Shown here: piece after piece, positions 19,689 through 32,340 of the stretch
Position numbering within the stretch: the first letter of the stretch is position 1
Layout: every line of letters begins with the position of its first letter
NCBI RefSeq assembly: GCF_042186555.1
Contig: NC_133329.1
Coordinates: 69,918,726 to 69,982,725 of the forward strand
Length of the DNA: 64,000 nt
Source: Aquarana catesbeiana
Lineage: Eukaryota; Chordata; Amphibia; Anura; Ranidae
Direction: 5' to 3'
The notes under the pieces: generated by a model
The model's input: the letters and a program-made list of their open reading frames with translations, nothing else
Told to the model about the DNA's origin: nothing
Databases searched by the model: none
Made by a program: the position numbers and the translations under genes

Positions 19689-22455
19689 TCAAGGAATGTT
19701 CAGAGTGAGGGAGGGGTACCCCAGCTTTGGCAAATTTATTTTCAAAAATGCTAACTGCTCCATTAGCTGGGGGGACAACTGGGATCTTTGGGGTGACAGG
19801 ATGTTTCCCGTCACAGAAAACACCCGCTCACTCTCGACACTTGTCGGAGGGCAGGACAGTAGCTCCTTGGCAATATCTGTGAGGGCAGGCCACTCCTCGC
19901 TCTTCTCCAGCCAAAAAAACATCAGATCTGTGGTGGAGTGCACTGCTGGGGCTGAAAAATAGGACATGACAACCTCCTTTGCCGATATGGGTTTCTTGGG
20001 GCACACTATGCTGGAGGTTCTCATTAGGGTGTCAAGTGCCTCAGCCAAGACAGAAGATGCTCCGCTGGCAGGAGCTCTGCTCACTTCACTAGATGATGCA
20101 TGGGAGAGGGAGTGTTCAATATCTTCTTCCTCCTCTCCCAGCTCTAGCGGCCTTACCATCTGCCTTTCCCTCTGACGCACCCTGTCGATTAGTCTGTCCC
20201 GCCATGTTGTCAGAGCACTGCTCTGCACAGCCATTTTACCCTTAATGCGAGGGTCACACATGGCAGCCAGCATCAGTTCTGGGCAAGAGGCGGTCAACTC
20301 CTGCGTGCGCCTGCCCAATTCCATCAGAAATTCCATCAGGTTGAGGGCCACCACCAGGCAAGGGTTCCTCAGCATTCTTGAGCTGCTCCAATTTGCTCTG
20401 AAGGTGGCTGAAGAGCGGGAGCACATGACCAATGCTGGCATCCTCCCGGCTTAGGTGTTCTGTGACAGAGAGGAAAGGTTTGAGGACTGCCACAATCTGC
20501 CCAATTATGGCCCAGTCCTCCCTGCATAAAGGTCTCTCTATGCCAATGTTATGATCACAGGCCATGGCATGGAGTGCCTTCTGCTGCTCAAGGATGTGTT
20601 CCAGCATTGCTAGGGTTGAATTCCACCTAGTCCCCACATCCTGTTTTAGGCAGTGTTCTGGAAGGCCTGCCTTCCTCTGTTCCACCCTGAGGAGGTGGCT
20701 GTCCCTCACATTCCGATGGAAGTGGCCAGCCATCTTCCGACAAGTGTCCACCACCGGTAGTTGCTGTCTGCCTGTCCAAACCACTGCAACAACATTTTTT
20801 GCAGGGCTTGCAGGATGTTTTGCGCTGTGTGCTTTTCATAAAGCACCTCAGCATGCAGGAGGAAGGACTGGTGCCCGTGTTTGTCAACTGCTGACGAGGA
20901 TCCAGATGTTTGAACTACATCATGGGACACTTTGGCCTGCCACCAATGTGCTGTCAGGCACAGGAAGGCGTGCTGGGCACTACATGCACTCCACAGGTCA
21001 GTAGTCAGGTGCACTGCCTGTCCACCTGCCCTTCCAATCTCCTCCTTGAGCACCCCAACACAAGACCTGTATAAGGCTGGCACCACAATTTGGCTGAAGG
21101 TCTTACGTGATGGCACACGGTACTGTGGTGCAACAGCCTGCATCAATTGCTTGAAGGGCTCACCTTCCACCATGTTGAAAGGTGCTCCTCCAACTGCAAT
21201 GAGCTGGCCGATCAGGCGTGTTATTTTACGTACCTGCGCTCGGGACATACCCTTACTCTGAAAGCCACCAAAATCTTCCAGGGTGGCCTGGCTGGTATGG
21301 ATTGATGCGGGAGGGTAACAGCATCCTTTTCTGTCTTATACTGGCTGGTGGTGCTGGCACTCATGGTGGCTGTGGCAGTGCCACTATTGGTTCCCCTTTT
21401 GATGCTTGGAGGAGGGGCCATAATACTTTTCTCCCCTAACAGCACTGCATGGTGGTGCACACGCATGTGCTGGTTCGTGCCACTATTACTGAAATGCCCT
21501 CTGTCTCGGCCCCGGCTGACCTCCCTGCCACAGTGATTGCATTTGGCCTTCTGACCAACACCAATTCTTTTAAAATGCTGCCAAATGCTGGAACAGCAGC
21601 CACCACCAATGACACTGCCCGATGGAATCCCTTCCACTGCAGTGGTCACACTCTCTTCCTGAGGTTCGGCAGGAGCAGGAGGAAGAGACCTGAACATCCC
21701 AGGTATTTTGGGTGCTGTGATGGATTGAGGCCTAATGGTTGCATTAGCCCATTCTGATGCTGGAGGCTTAGAAAGCACTTGGGCAGGGAACTTTTCAGGA
21801 GAGAAAAGTAGTGGGGACTGAGGGGAGATACTTTCTGGGCTGTCGGTGGTGCCAACATGGGTAGAGGGCTGGAAATCAAATTTGTCTACAACAATGTCAG
21901 GAAAGCCTGTTTCCACCTCTTCCACATTGCCAAGGGAACAGTGATCATTAGAAGCAGTAAACTCTGTCTCCTTGCTGATCACTGCCAAGGTCCCTGTAGT
22001 GCTGATGGTGATGGCACTGGCAGCAATGGTGGTGGTGACATCATCATGAGCCTCGGCCTCCTGACATGTTTCCTGCTGCATGGCCAGGATCTCCAGCTTT
22101 GGCTGCACAAATGTATGTGCACTGGGAACCCCTTTGGCCTGCCCTCTTCCATAAAAGGTACCAATGGGCACCATGCTACCAGCAGCAATGGCAGAGGTGG
22201 TAGCACCATTTTTGCTATGAACTGTGCTGCTGGTTCTAAGAGGTAAATCCTGGAACAGCTGGTGACTTGCAAATGTCTGCTGTTTGCCAGGCTCTTTACC
22301 ACCAGCAGTCTTCACTCCCGTTCGCCTCAGCTTTATGGGAGGTGAGCTGAGCTCAGAGGGCGCAGAGACAGAACGTCCCACCTGCTGCTCATGTACATAG
22401 CTCTCCCTCTCCCAGCAGCACTCTTACTGCTTTTTTGGCCTTGTTTGCTGCTCAT
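19689..22455 (-). pseudogene. hAT transposase with BED zinc finger (ZBED-like), frameshifted
   Basis: Minus strand, ATG at 22455 (MSSKQGQKSSKSAAG). A disordered Ser/Thr-rich N-terminal region is followed near 21500 by a BED finger: SIWQHFKR, CNHCGREVSRG and NQHMRVHH (CX2C...HX4H type). Further segments are HLTTDLWSACSAQHAFLC (hAT DDE first Asp region), KQDVGTRWNSTLAMLEHIL, ASIGHVLPLFSHLQSKL, and the C-terminal hATC dimerisation domain PPTSVESERVFSVTGNILSP and LAFLKINLP. At least four frame changes (about 22380, 21235, 20750 and 20400) disrupt it. The layout matches Ac-like transposases that gave rise to vertebrate ZBED genes. It serves the hAT element whose ends are at 3160 and 24369. Confidence 0.88.
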
Positions 22456-22517
22456 TTTTCCTTTAAAAGTTAGAAAAATGTAGACAAAAAAATATGATTT
22501 TAATCGCAGCAAACTAA

Positions 22518-23650
22518 AGCCGCGTACACACGAGCGAAATGTCCGACGGAAAAAGTCTGCCGGAAGCTTTTCATCGTCTATTCCAGCGGTCCCCAACCTT
22601 TTTGGTGCCAGGGACCGGTATCATGCGGCCAATTTTTCCAGGGACCGCACGGGGGGGGGGGGTTGTAGCGATGGGGGCTGGGTGATACTGTTGCCACTCA
22701 CTGTTGGGGTTTTAACAGGAATTTCTGTGCAGTCAAACCTCTTTGCTAATGATCTGTATTTACAGATCATTAGCAGAGAGGTTTCACTGCACAGGAACTT
22801 CTATGGAAGCGCTATGAGTAGGTGGATTACTGCACAGAGCTCACTGAGCACCTTAGATCACCAGGCTTCTGCATCCATGTGTTTGTTGTGCCCTGGGGCA
22901 TCAGGAGGAGAGCAGCCACCACTTATTGACAGGGGGCGGAGCTTCACTCGCTCACCCACCGCTCACACCTTACTGTATGGCAATTGACTATAATAGCTCT
23001 TAATTTTTAGCCGCTCTGAGTGGGTGGTGTGGAGTGGCCTGACTGCAGGGTGTCTCCTGCATGGTCCATTATGAGACCTCTGTGCTGCTGCTGTATCGTC
23101 AGAGCCGCCGCTAGAGGTTCGGGGTCGGCACTGGTGATTTGTTCTCCGCCACCATTTTGGAGAAGACCGGCTCTTGTGGAGAGGAAGAAACTAGAACGTT
23201 TTTGATCTGCAGTGTGTCTTGCCACTCTCCCGTCCCACGGCCCGGCCCTCAACAGGTCACGGACCAGCTCCGGGCCGTGGCCCGGGGGTTGGGGACCCCT
23301 GGTCTATTTCGATCATGTGTGTGCCTCATTGGACTTTTTTTTTCGAAAAATTCTGACGGACCTAGAAATAGAACATGTTGTAAATATTTCCGACGGAACC
23401 TATTCTTATCGGGAAAACCGCTCGTCTGTATGCTGTTCCGACAGACCAAAAACGACGCATGCTCTGAAGCAAGTACAAGACAGAAGCTATTGGCTACTGG
23501 CTATTGAACTTCCTTTTTCTAGTCCCATCGTACATAATGTACGTCGTTCTGGTCGGTCGGACTTTAGTTTGAATGGAATTCTGTCGGAGTTCCGTCAGAG
23601 AAACCTTCGGAGTTTATTCTGGAGGCAAAACCGGTCGTGTGTACGTGGCA
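22518..23650. mobile_element. Miniature inverted-repeat element (cgtacacacga ends), split by a hAT MITE
   Basis: The left end gccgcgtacacacgagcg and right end cggtcgtgtgtacgtggc are inverted counterparts, with subterminal tccgacggaa / ttccgtc motifs on both sides. A related, incomplete copy is at 61926-62205, sharing cgcatgctc.gaagcaa. No coding capacity. It is probably a PIF/Harbinger-type MITE, but a TWA target duplication could not be fixed. Confidence 0.7.
22584..23301. mobile_element. Non-autonomous hAT element with 8-bp target duplication
   Basis: Left tip CAGCGGTCCCCAACCTTTTT and right tip GGGGTTGGGGACCCCTG form inverted repeats of the familiar vertebrate hAT 'CAGNGGTCCCCAACC' type. 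The flanking 8-mers are GTCTATTC (22576-22583) and GTCTATTT (23302-23309), 7 of 8 identical. The interior contains an inverted pair, ctctttgctaatgatctg / cagatcattagcagagag (22739-22784), and no transposase. It is inserted inside the cgtacacacga MITE. Confidence 0.9.
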
Positions 23651-24369
23651 TAACACCAAAATCACCAAGTGTACAAAAAAAATATTATAACAACAGGAAA
23701 TAACAAAATATTAACTAAATGAAACAATAAATAAAAAAAATTTAAATAAAAAAAAAAAAAAACAATTATCTCTCAAAACCAACCAAAAAAAACTAATAAA
23801 ACCAGAAACTAAACACTAACAGATGATACACTTGCACACTACAACAGATATATAAACTAAAATGAACGAAAAACAAAGGATTGCAAAGATATTCGCTCAG
23901 ATGCACAGACAAATAATCGTGTGATCTGCTCCATACACTAACTAACCCACAAAGGGAAGTCACATGATCAGGCCTGCCCTGTAATACAGGCCTCAGCAGC
24001 AGAAAAAAACCTCTGACTGGTCAACCAACAGTCACATGTTTCCACAGTAATGAAATTTGGAACGAAAAGTGAACGAATCTAACGAAAATTCATATTTCGG
24101 ATACGACATTCTTCAACAGAATTTTGTATTTCGGATAAAAACAAAACTACCATCGGCATCGACTGCCATATTAAGAAAGGTATATTTTTGCCTTTAAATT
24201 CATCATAACGAATGTTCGTAATTGTTACGAAAAGTCAACGAACCTAACGAAAATTCGTATTTCGTTCGAATCGAAATTGAATTTCGGACAGGGAATTACG
24301 AAATATGAACTAACGGCTAATACGAAGCGGAACGAAACAAAACTAATTTATTGATGGCGCACATGTCTA
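23651..24369. other. A-rich stretch and right terminal region of hAT element
   Basis: From 23651 to about 23830 the sequence is A-rich and low complexity. From about 23995 it is the inverted counterpart of the left hAT arm, ending at 24369. No gene. Confidence 0.5.
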
Positions 24370-24377
24370 GAGAGGAG

Positions 24378-24685
24378 TACAACGACAAGTGTGTCTTGCC
24401 TACAGTCAAGCATGGTGGTGGGAGTGTCATGGTCTGGGGCTTTATGAGTGCTGCCAGCACTGGGGAGCAACAGTTCATTGAGGGAACCATGAATGCCAAC
24501 ATATACTGTGACATACTGAAGCAGAGCATGATCCCCTCCCTTCGGAGACTGGGCCGCAGGGAAGTATTCCAACATAATAACGACCCCAAACACACCTCCA
24601 AGACGACCACTGCCTTGCTAAAGAAGCTGAGGGTGAAGGTGATGGACTGGCCAAGCATGTCTCCAGGCCTAAACCCTATTGACAA
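24378..24685 (+). pseudogene. Tc1-like transposase, central part
   Basis: In frame from YNDKCVLPTVKHGGGSVMVW this continues the transposase cut at 3159. It contains QHNNDPKHTSKTTTALL with the second catalytic aspartate (NDPKH) and MSPGLNPI. The expected third acidic residue follows NPI at the exact point where the sequence departs from Tc1: the codon is GAC here and the following residues are foreign. About 100 bp of Tc1 are missing between this point and 34021. Confidence 0.88.
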
Positions 24686-25462
24686 GTGTGAAAACTCAAA
24701 TCAATGCGCCCTCCTTGAGTTCTCACCACTGCGCTCAATGCCAAGCAGAGGGGTGTGAGCCCCTTGCAAAAGATGTAAAAAACCTAATGAAGTTAATCCA
24801 AAGCTGCCACTTTATATATATAAACTAGACAAGATTTCCTATTGTTTCCAAGAGCCCATATGCGGTCCCTGCAAATCAATATAAGTGGCGCTAAATGGCA
24901 ATGACAATACTATCTAATATTCAAAAGGCTATACGAGCCTTTATACTAAAGTGATAGTGCATTAATAAAATATACCATGCGTGAACCAATCTTTATCAAA
25001 AAAATCTCATCGGTGTACGCTGTGGAAGTGAAAATCGTAACAGTGTATATAAAATACACCATACACAAAGCAATTTCAATCACAAATTATATCAAAAGTG
25101 AGACTATGTATTTTAGTCCATAAAGAGTCCATAAAGAGAACACCGTGAAGAAAATGTGCAGTTTCTGAAAACAGTCCACCAATTCACTCAGTGTCAGTGA
25201 TTCCTCTCCCCTTGAATTCAACACTCACCGACACAATATGCCTCACACTCTCGTGTTTTGGCAATAAGGCATGAGCATATAGTTGGTCAAATGCAGGTGA
25301 GAGCTCCGAGTTCCTTATTTATCCCAGTGTCACCTGTAACATTTGCTGTCCAGCAGTGGCGTTTATTCAGTGATGACTTGACCCTAGTGATGGATAACTA
25401 GTCTTTGCTCCTGGAAGAGATGCTAGCAATGGACACATGATAGCCCTTTATTCACAGCTGTG
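24686..25462. other. Unidentified sequence between Tc1 break and retroviral LTR
   Basis: It is neither Tc1 nor alignable by eye to the right LTR. It contains a duplicated phrase agtccataaagag (about 25117-25140) and no recognisable protein. It may be a further inserted repeat, or the product of a rearrangement that removed the end of the left LTR. Confidence 0.35.
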
Positions 25463-26647
25463 AATGCAAGCATTATAGATATAACTATTCTTATCCTCTA
25501 ACCAAATTGAAACAATTGTGAATTGTTCTCACCTTGAACCAGAATTCTTGGGAACCTGTCACCTGATAAGGACCAGCCAATTGGCCGGTGGTCTGGTCCC
25601 CTCACAGAGTTCTGAGTTGCAGCTCGACCAAGTTCATGAGGGAAATTCACCTGAGACCACATTCTGGAACAAGTTAAGAAGTCTTCTCTGACTCATATGA
25701 GGAGACAAGTTATGGACAGATACTTGCCCATTGGTTCTGACCTCTATGACCCGTGCAATAGGGCAGCATACACAGAGTTCAGCCTTATGAGCTCCTATCT
25801 GACTTGTCTGTCTAACAATTGTAGAGCTTGCATTTATATACCCTTTTACAAGTCTTATCTTAACATCTCTCCTACATATGATTGGTCGCTAAGATCTACG
25901 TCAATGTAACTAACCATAAATCTGACACCTGTTCTACAACCAGATAAACTTAAATATTCCCAAAATTCCTATATGTTCATTAAAGTGATTTATAACTGGT
26001 TTTGTCCAATTAAAAACACCTGTATAGAGACAGTCTGGCACCCAGCTGTGTTATCAAACTCTCCTTATCTTGATAAGATTTAACTAAGTTCAAGAATTAC
26101 AGATTTATGACATTTGGGAAAATGAACTTTCAATAACCCCACCAGATGTGTTATATGTTTCACTATATGTATGTATTTTAACAGTTTTAATGAGGGCACA
26201 AGCAGACCTTTGTTTGACCCTGTCAAACTTAATTTAATGTACTGTACATAACTTTAATTATTTCTAAACCACATGTTTTCTTATCTTTATCTGTCTGATT
26301 TATATGCATTTCAGACTTGAGACAATTCTATATTACTTGAATCTATCCTAATGAACTTTCACCCAGTAGACCATCTTAATACATTTTCGAGAACACCTGT
26401 GTACAAGTACTTGTCATAAAGCAGAGGTCATTTAAAGTTCAACACTTAAAAATGAATACTTTCTAAATCTGGAAAACACAGTATACATTATTAAAGATTA
26501 ATAATTGTTGCTTTACCTATTGAATAATAATATTGATAAAACCACTACTATATAATAATAATAATAATAATAATAATCATCAATAAAATACATGCTCATC
26601 ATAATGAATAATATGAAATACATTGGCTAATATGAGATTCTACAACA
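25463..26647 (-). repeat. ERV 3' LTR (left copy, incomplete at its outer end)
   Basis: It is nearly identical to 32813-34020 except for small substitutions, a short indel after agaaccaga..., and a shorter (TAA)n run. Outside 25463 the match to the right LTR stops, although a loosely similar ctttattcacagctg remains, so the outer end was lost or replaced. A TATA-like motif (gggTATATAAATGC on the minus strand) is at about 25829-25842. Confidence 0.85.
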
Positions 26648-26660
26648 TTTCCCCCCTGTT
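26648..26660 (-). promoter_or_regulatory. ERV polypurine tract
   Basis: On the minus strand CAACAGGGGGGAAA directly abuts the LTR tip TGTTGTAG. This is the expected second-strand primer and fixes the element's orientation. Confidence 0.85.
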
Positions 26661-26973
26661 GAGGCATAAGCAGCAATTACAGTACAGATCACCCACCATG
26701 CCTTTCAGAGACCCCATGCACCCGACACTTATCACAAATTGTCCAAAAAATAAAAACAAATCAGTCCAAAAAATAAAAATAAATAAATCAGTCCAATCAA
26801 AAACACTGCATCTTCTTCTGTAGCTGCAAAGTCCTTCTCCATATGTGGCACGGAAAAAAAATAGTTGTCAGTCTTAGTGGCATTGTGATCATTCTTGCCA
26901 CAAACTTCTTGCAACAGGCAACAGTTACTCAGCAACATCACATCAAGGATAACAGGGAAGAGGAACAATCCCT

Positions 26974-27264
26974 TTAGCTAGCGAATGAAAGCCAAGTATG
27001 TGGTTCCAGGGAGCATTCAGCAGACTCAGTCCCATAAGGCTCTGCCTTTTCCTGCATAGGTCTTTTCAGCTTAGCCAAGTGCTTGATGTTTTTTGGAGAG
27101 ATCTCCTTCTTCATCATCATTTGCTGGTCCAGTATCATAGCACAAGCTGCTTTGGATGCTGTAAGACACAAGTTCAGTGCATACCTGTTCTGCAAAGGTA
27201 CAAGTCTCAGATGTTCCTTTATTGCATGAAATCCTTCCTTTGTAGCAATTAACATTTGTAACAA
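26974..27264 (-). pseudogene. ERV envelope transmembrane-subunit remnant
   Basis: A 96-codon minus frame contains LQNRYALNLCLT followed by a cysteine-bearing segment. It resembles the region of retroviral TM subunits with the LQNR heptad stretch and immunosuppressive-like domain. The CX6CC motif is not intact. Stops flank it on both sides. An overlapping frame (27071-27382) with a hydrophobic stretch and another at 26732-26968 may hold other pieces. Assignment rests on a short motif and on position just upstream of the polypurine tract. Confidence 0.55.
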
Positions 27265-28095
27265 GTTGCATCATGTCTTCTGCGATCACCCGATATTTGT
27301 CTGGATATAAAATACACTTCAAAATTATAGTTATGAAAATAAAAATAATAGTCAGTGTCAGGATACAATAGGTCTCTGGCAAGCATTTCAGGGCAACCTA
27401 CAAAGCAATGGCTCCTACACTCTCATTTTATCTAATAACTTAATTTAGTGTGTTCCTTTTACTTCTACAACATCCACTAACGAAATATACATGTATCTAT
27501 ATAGTTTTATCATAATACAATACTCTTACAATATTAATAATAATTATTATTATAAATCCCTTGAAGTACATGTTTTCACTACAAAGTATTTTATATAGAC
27601 TATTCTTTTTACATTTCCCAACCTATACTATTTCCCATACAATAATTGTAAAATTCTTATCATTTCTTAACCTTGACTCCACCTATCAGTCACTATTACC
27701 CTGGTCATGTCATACTGTCAATATAGTCAGTCCAGATATTTCATTAGTTTTAATTTTGTAGTCTTCCCACAAAGTTTGCTAAACCCAAAACCATTTCACT
27801 TTTTGTCCATTTCTGCACATACTATACTACAGAATATTATACAATAACAGTCAGCATGGGTCTCTTCTGTCAGTCACTGCTATACTGTCTAAGTTAGTAG
27901 CCTACCTCTCCTATGTCTTAAAACATAAATTATAAAACAATATCAAGATAAATATCATAATGTATCTTATAAAGCATCAATATCATACATTCTTATCGAA
28001 AATGTCATACTCATTTCATTTTACCTCCCCACTTTTTTATTTTTTTTTTGCAAAAAAAAAATGATAAAACTATTTGTTTATAATGATTGAACATT

Positions 28096-28430
28096 TACTC
28101 AAAATGGAACTCTACTCAAAAAAATGTGATAAAATAAGGTTCATTAGCAAGAAAAATACATTCCACATTAATTATTATGCTACCTTTTTACTGAAGCCCA
28201 GAATCTTTGAGCAGCAGTAGAATTTCAGGCTGTCAGCAGACTGGCCTCTAGATTTTAATCAGTGCAAAAAATAGAGCTCAACTGAGCCTGTGTAGAGCAG
28301 GGTGATACAGTGTATTTTAAACAGTATAGGCACTTATTTTTTACTGTGTTTCATAGCTACACCTGCAAAAGGGGTCAGCCTCAAGTGATCCGGCAGGAAT
28401 TAATTTTCTGACCAAAGTTCCACTTTAAGG
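28096..28430. repeat. Probable miniature element inside the ERV
   Basis: The left side has atggaactctactcaaaaa and the right side ttgaccaaagttccactttaa: imperfect inverted ends of the TTAAAGTGGAACT type common in frogs. No coding content. The boundaries are approximate. Confidence 0.4.
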
Positions 28431-28947
28431 TGTTCACAATAATAATACTTATAACATATATAACAAACAAGACAACAGTAAGTCTCTACGTACAAAGTAT
28501 CACATATAAGTAATTAGAATTGTCCATTACTGAAATACTTCCAATGTCTTTGTCTGCAACAGTCTCTTGTATGTATTCCACTTGCACTTATGTGGATAAC
28601 ATTCATGCTAATCTCACTCAGACTTTGACTACTATAGAAACTGAAAATGTCACTATCACAAGTGTGGATTTAAATGGACACTTGAACTGTGAATTCTTCC
28701 ATTTCCTTTTATTATCTTTAATGTACTTGCAGTCATCAAGAGTTACTGACATACATTCCTTTAGTGGCTTTGACTGGAACAAGAGATCACATCTAAAACA
28801 AGGATCTGTTTAGAAACAAAACTACACCAATTTGGTTAATTATTTTAAACACATGAACATTTTATCCCCCACTGTACAGCATGAAGTCTAAGCAACTATC
28901 ATTTGCCTCTAGAACTCCTAAACTTAGTGACAAATCTATCCAAAGTT

Positions 28948-29187
28948 TCATATGGCCCAGTAAATTGTATTTAATTTGGTCCACAACAGTCCATACAACC
29001 TATCCACCAATGAATATGAGTGTGGACACAAGGTTCTATCGTCTATGCCAAGCATAGAGCAGAATGGAACTGGTTTTTCATAAAAATGGGTACGATTATC
29101 TGATATCAGTGCTGTATACACTCCAATCCTGGGAAAAATTTCCCACATCAGACACTTAGCTGTTGTCTCGTACATTTGCATGACCAT
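28948..29187 (-). pseudogene. ERV integrase core remnant
   Basis: A 79-codon minus frame reads like the retroviral integrase catalytic core. It holds FPRIGVYTALISDNRTHF, with the second catalytic aspartate in SDN, followed by a cysteine/histidine-bearing LGIDDRTLCPHS segment. Neighbouring core segments have stops. It is the only clear pol remnant and supports a minus-strand retrovirus. Confidence 0.65.
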
Positions 29188-31737
29188 TTGAAAAACTTTG
29201 ATTTACTTTAAAAAGGAGCAGACATTTATTAAAGTATATCTATATCTACAGCTTTGTTCTTTCATTGCAATAAAGTCTATATACAGGCACACAAAATAGA
29301 CTTTGAAGAACTACATTTTGTGAAACTACATTGTGATTGTTCATAATTAAAAAGAAATCAAAATAAAATTACATGGTCACTTGCACAGTCTGTTAAATCT
29401 AAAGAGGTTAAGAAAATGTGCATTACTATGTCCCTTCCTTAAGAATAATTATATACAAATTTTATTGTTAATTAGATCATATTAATGCGGAGTGACCCTA
29501 ATCCAAAAACTGACTTTGCTACCTGTAGTAGCATAACTAGGAACTTGAATAATAAAAAAATCAAAAGGAGTGAAATTTTACAAAGTATAACTTTACATAT
29601 GAAAACGTGCTGGCTGCTCCTGGAATAAAGAAACAAATTATTTATTTAGGCAAACTAATAATCAACCTGATGATTACTAAATATTGTAATCAGGTAGGAC
29701 AAAATAAGTTATAGCCAATACCAATAAGGACCTTGCTCACCAGAGCTTACAAGCTGAGATTAAAAATTAAGACTCTAATTATCTAATTCACCCCCCTGTA
29801 TGTGCTACATATAGCACATATAATAAGATGGTAGTACTGTTGTTACCATGCATCACTCTTCACTATTCTTTTTAGAAAATAAGAAACAAAAATAAATTTG
29901 GAGTTCCCTTGTACCAAATAAATAAATCCCATTACTATCTTTGTGATTACTACTAATTAGGCAAATATATAAAGATGACAGTATACATAATACTGTACAA
30001 TAAGGTAGAGACAAGACAAAGTAAACAACAAAAGCTACAAGGGAGAATAAGCACCCTACTTACAAGAGTGATACACTAAAAATAAAATGCACCTTTCACT
30101 ACTACAGTCCATAATATAAAAGACAAAATACCTATTATAATCTATAGTTTATATTCTAATAAAAAATCAACAAATGTTTAAGAATAAGAACAAATTCTGA
30201 GATTTTATTTATTTTCTGGTCAGCTCATCCAGTTTCTGTCTAAAGGCACCTATACGTGCCCCTTTCATCTCAGTACAGAGCACTGAGATGAGCTGTCACA
30301 AAAAGTGATTTAATGCTGTTGCACATAAGCTCCTAAACACATACTGAAAAAAAAAATACAGTATTTCGTCTAACATGTAAAACCTACAACTGTAAAATCT
30401 GTTAAGCATGACATTAATTACATTAGCGGCATTGAATTTATCTACAGATTTTTTCCTTCCAGAAGCAGTATGCTGGATACAAAAAAATATGGGTGAACTT
30501 TGTGTCATAAATTACTTAAAACAAACAACTTTCTTTTTTCTACAGTTTAAATAACTTCTAACTCCCTCAGCTCATTCATGGCGCTATCTAGCTAAGGTAC
30601 ATATTCAAAATAATATAAAAAAGATTAATGAATCGTGCCTTCCACACACACTCCCTCACTGCCAATAACATTTAGAACTTTGACGCTAAAGTCAATCAGT
30701 CACCATAGATGTATCAATCCCTAGCCTCTCCACGAAAGACACATACAATCATTCACATAGGGACTCATTTTACACCTCATACAAAAAAAAAAAAAACACA
30801 CACACACAAATTTAACTCATATAAATATAAATCCTCCTATCAAATACTAATAACAAGTGTCACAAAATCAAAGGTATGATACAGAAAGTTCTAATTGTAT
30901 TTGTATGGAAGATACATACCATTTCCATATTCATCATACACTATGCAGAATTCAGCATACTTCTTACAATTCACTCATAGAACTAACACACAGGGTCCTT
31001 CCACACAAACGTTTTTACAACCACTACAGACTTATTCTAACCTAATTTGGGAGATGATCAGTCTCCCTCACACATACAATATTCCCTAACAGTCTACAAA
31101 GATTACAAAGAAATTAACTTACATTTGTGAACATTCATTAACAAAATGTCATTATCTTCTGTTTTCTATATAGCAATACACAGTCACTCCACCTAGCAAA
31201 GTATGCATACACATGAACACAAATTCCTGACTATATATAAATATACAAATATTCACAGAATTATTAAAACTGACAGGTTAGTTAGTAATTACTTATGGAC
31301 AGCAGTGCTCAGAGTAAAGCCAATAGGCACCGTACGCGCATACGTCTCCGTACCAAAACGCTTGTCTCAAGACACATAAAACCGCCAAGCCCTGCTTGCC
31401 ACGGCGATCAGGAATGTCTCAACCTGATCTTAACTCAGTTAGTACACAGACCGTTATAACAGATACATATAAACACATACACTTATAGCACAAAGACGAT
31501 ACATACCTTTTAACTTTGTTAACAAATGGAGCTCCAAAACCTTTACCTCATTTACCTGTCAGGACTTACCTCTCCTGACATTTCTAAACTCATGAGTATT
31601 ATTTTACACCACAATTTTTATGTTCAATATTATACAAAACAAAGGTACCTTTTTCTACTAGTAGCTACATATCAGTACTGTTTTTGTTTTTAACTTAGGC
31701 TTTCCAGGGGTCTGATAGCCCCAAAACCTCCTCCAGA
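29188..31737. other. Decayed ERV interior, no gene recognised
   Basis: AT-rich sequence dense with stops on both strands. One notable 10-bp perfect hairpin, tcatctcagt/actgagatga, lies around 30266-30293. gag, protease and RT would be expected on the minus strand here, but none was recognised by eye. Confidence 0.4.
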
Positions 31738-31739
31738 TT

Positions 31740-32340
31740 GATTGCCAATCCAGGATACCAACATGCATGTAAATTTAGGCAACTCAAGAACCTCTTCCAA
31801 ACTAGACTTACCAGTCTAGGATACCAATTCTTCCAGAACTCTTGTAGGGCTAGAATACCAATCAAAAATAAACCTCTTCTAGACCGATTTACTCAGTCTA
31901 GGATACCAACATGCATGTTAAAGGTAGGTTCTCCAGGAGTCAAAACATTTACCCCAGAACCTCATCCAGACCTCTTGTAGGTCTAGGATACCAATCAAAA
32001 TAAACCTCTTCTAGACCGATTTATTCAGTCTAGGATACCAACATGCATGTTAAAGGTAGGTTCTCCAGGGGTCAAAACATTTACCCCAGAACCTCATCCA
32101 GACCTCTTGTAGGTCTAGGATACCAATCAAAATAAACCTCTTCTAGACCGATTTATTCAGTCTAGGATACCAACATGCATGTTAAAGGTAGGTTCTCCAG
32201 GGGTCAAAACATTTACCCCAAAACCTCGCCCAGACCTTTTGCAGGTCTAGGATACCAATCAAAATAAACCTCTTCTAGACCAATTTACTCAGTCTAGGAT
32301 ACCAACATGTATGTTAAAGGTAGGTTCACATAGAGAGTAG
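31740..32340 (-). repeat. 132-bp tandem repeat in ERV leader
   Basis: The string accaacatgcatgt recurs with the following atgcatg at 31763, 31911, 32043, 32175 and (as atgtatg) 32307. The last four are exactly 132 bp apart, the first 148 bp. Each unit includes aaaggtaggttctccagg, ccagacctcttgtagg and taaacctcttctagacc. The array lies between the primer site and the region where gag should begin, so it would have been in the 5' leader of the genomic RNA. Confidence 0.9.

Larger units (their letters stand above)
3160..24369 (-). mobile_element. hAT DNA transposon inserted in the Tc1 transposase gene, carrying further nested elements
   Basis: The left tip is TAGGGATGTGTGATTAG and the right tip reads CACATGTCTA, the inverse of TAGACATGTG. 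The inner parts share ATTAGTTTT and, further in, ttgacca[ac]tcagaggttt and tctgctgctgag in inverted order. An 8-bp direct repeat flanks it: GTGAGGAG (3152-3159) and GAGAGGAG (24370-24377), 7 of 8 identical. A TAG-type tip plus an 8-bp duplication is the hAT signature. The element carries a minus-strand BED/hATC transposase pseudogene (19689-22455). It is inflated by a LINE (6125-18692) and by a miniature element near 22518-23650. Confidence 0.85.

Noticed and set aside
20245..22246. Plus-strand frames opposite the hAT transposase
   Set aside because: They are shadows of the minus-strand transposase. Domain motifs (BED, hATC) are on the minus strand only.
28520..28813. 97-codon plus frame in the ERV interior
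   Set aside because: No domain; opposite to the orientation given by the polypurine tract and primer site; AT-rich decayed sequence.
31740..32340. CRISPR-like regular repeats
   Set aside because: A 132-bp period with no unique spacers, in a retroviral leader of a vertebrate genome; this is an ordinary tandem repeat.
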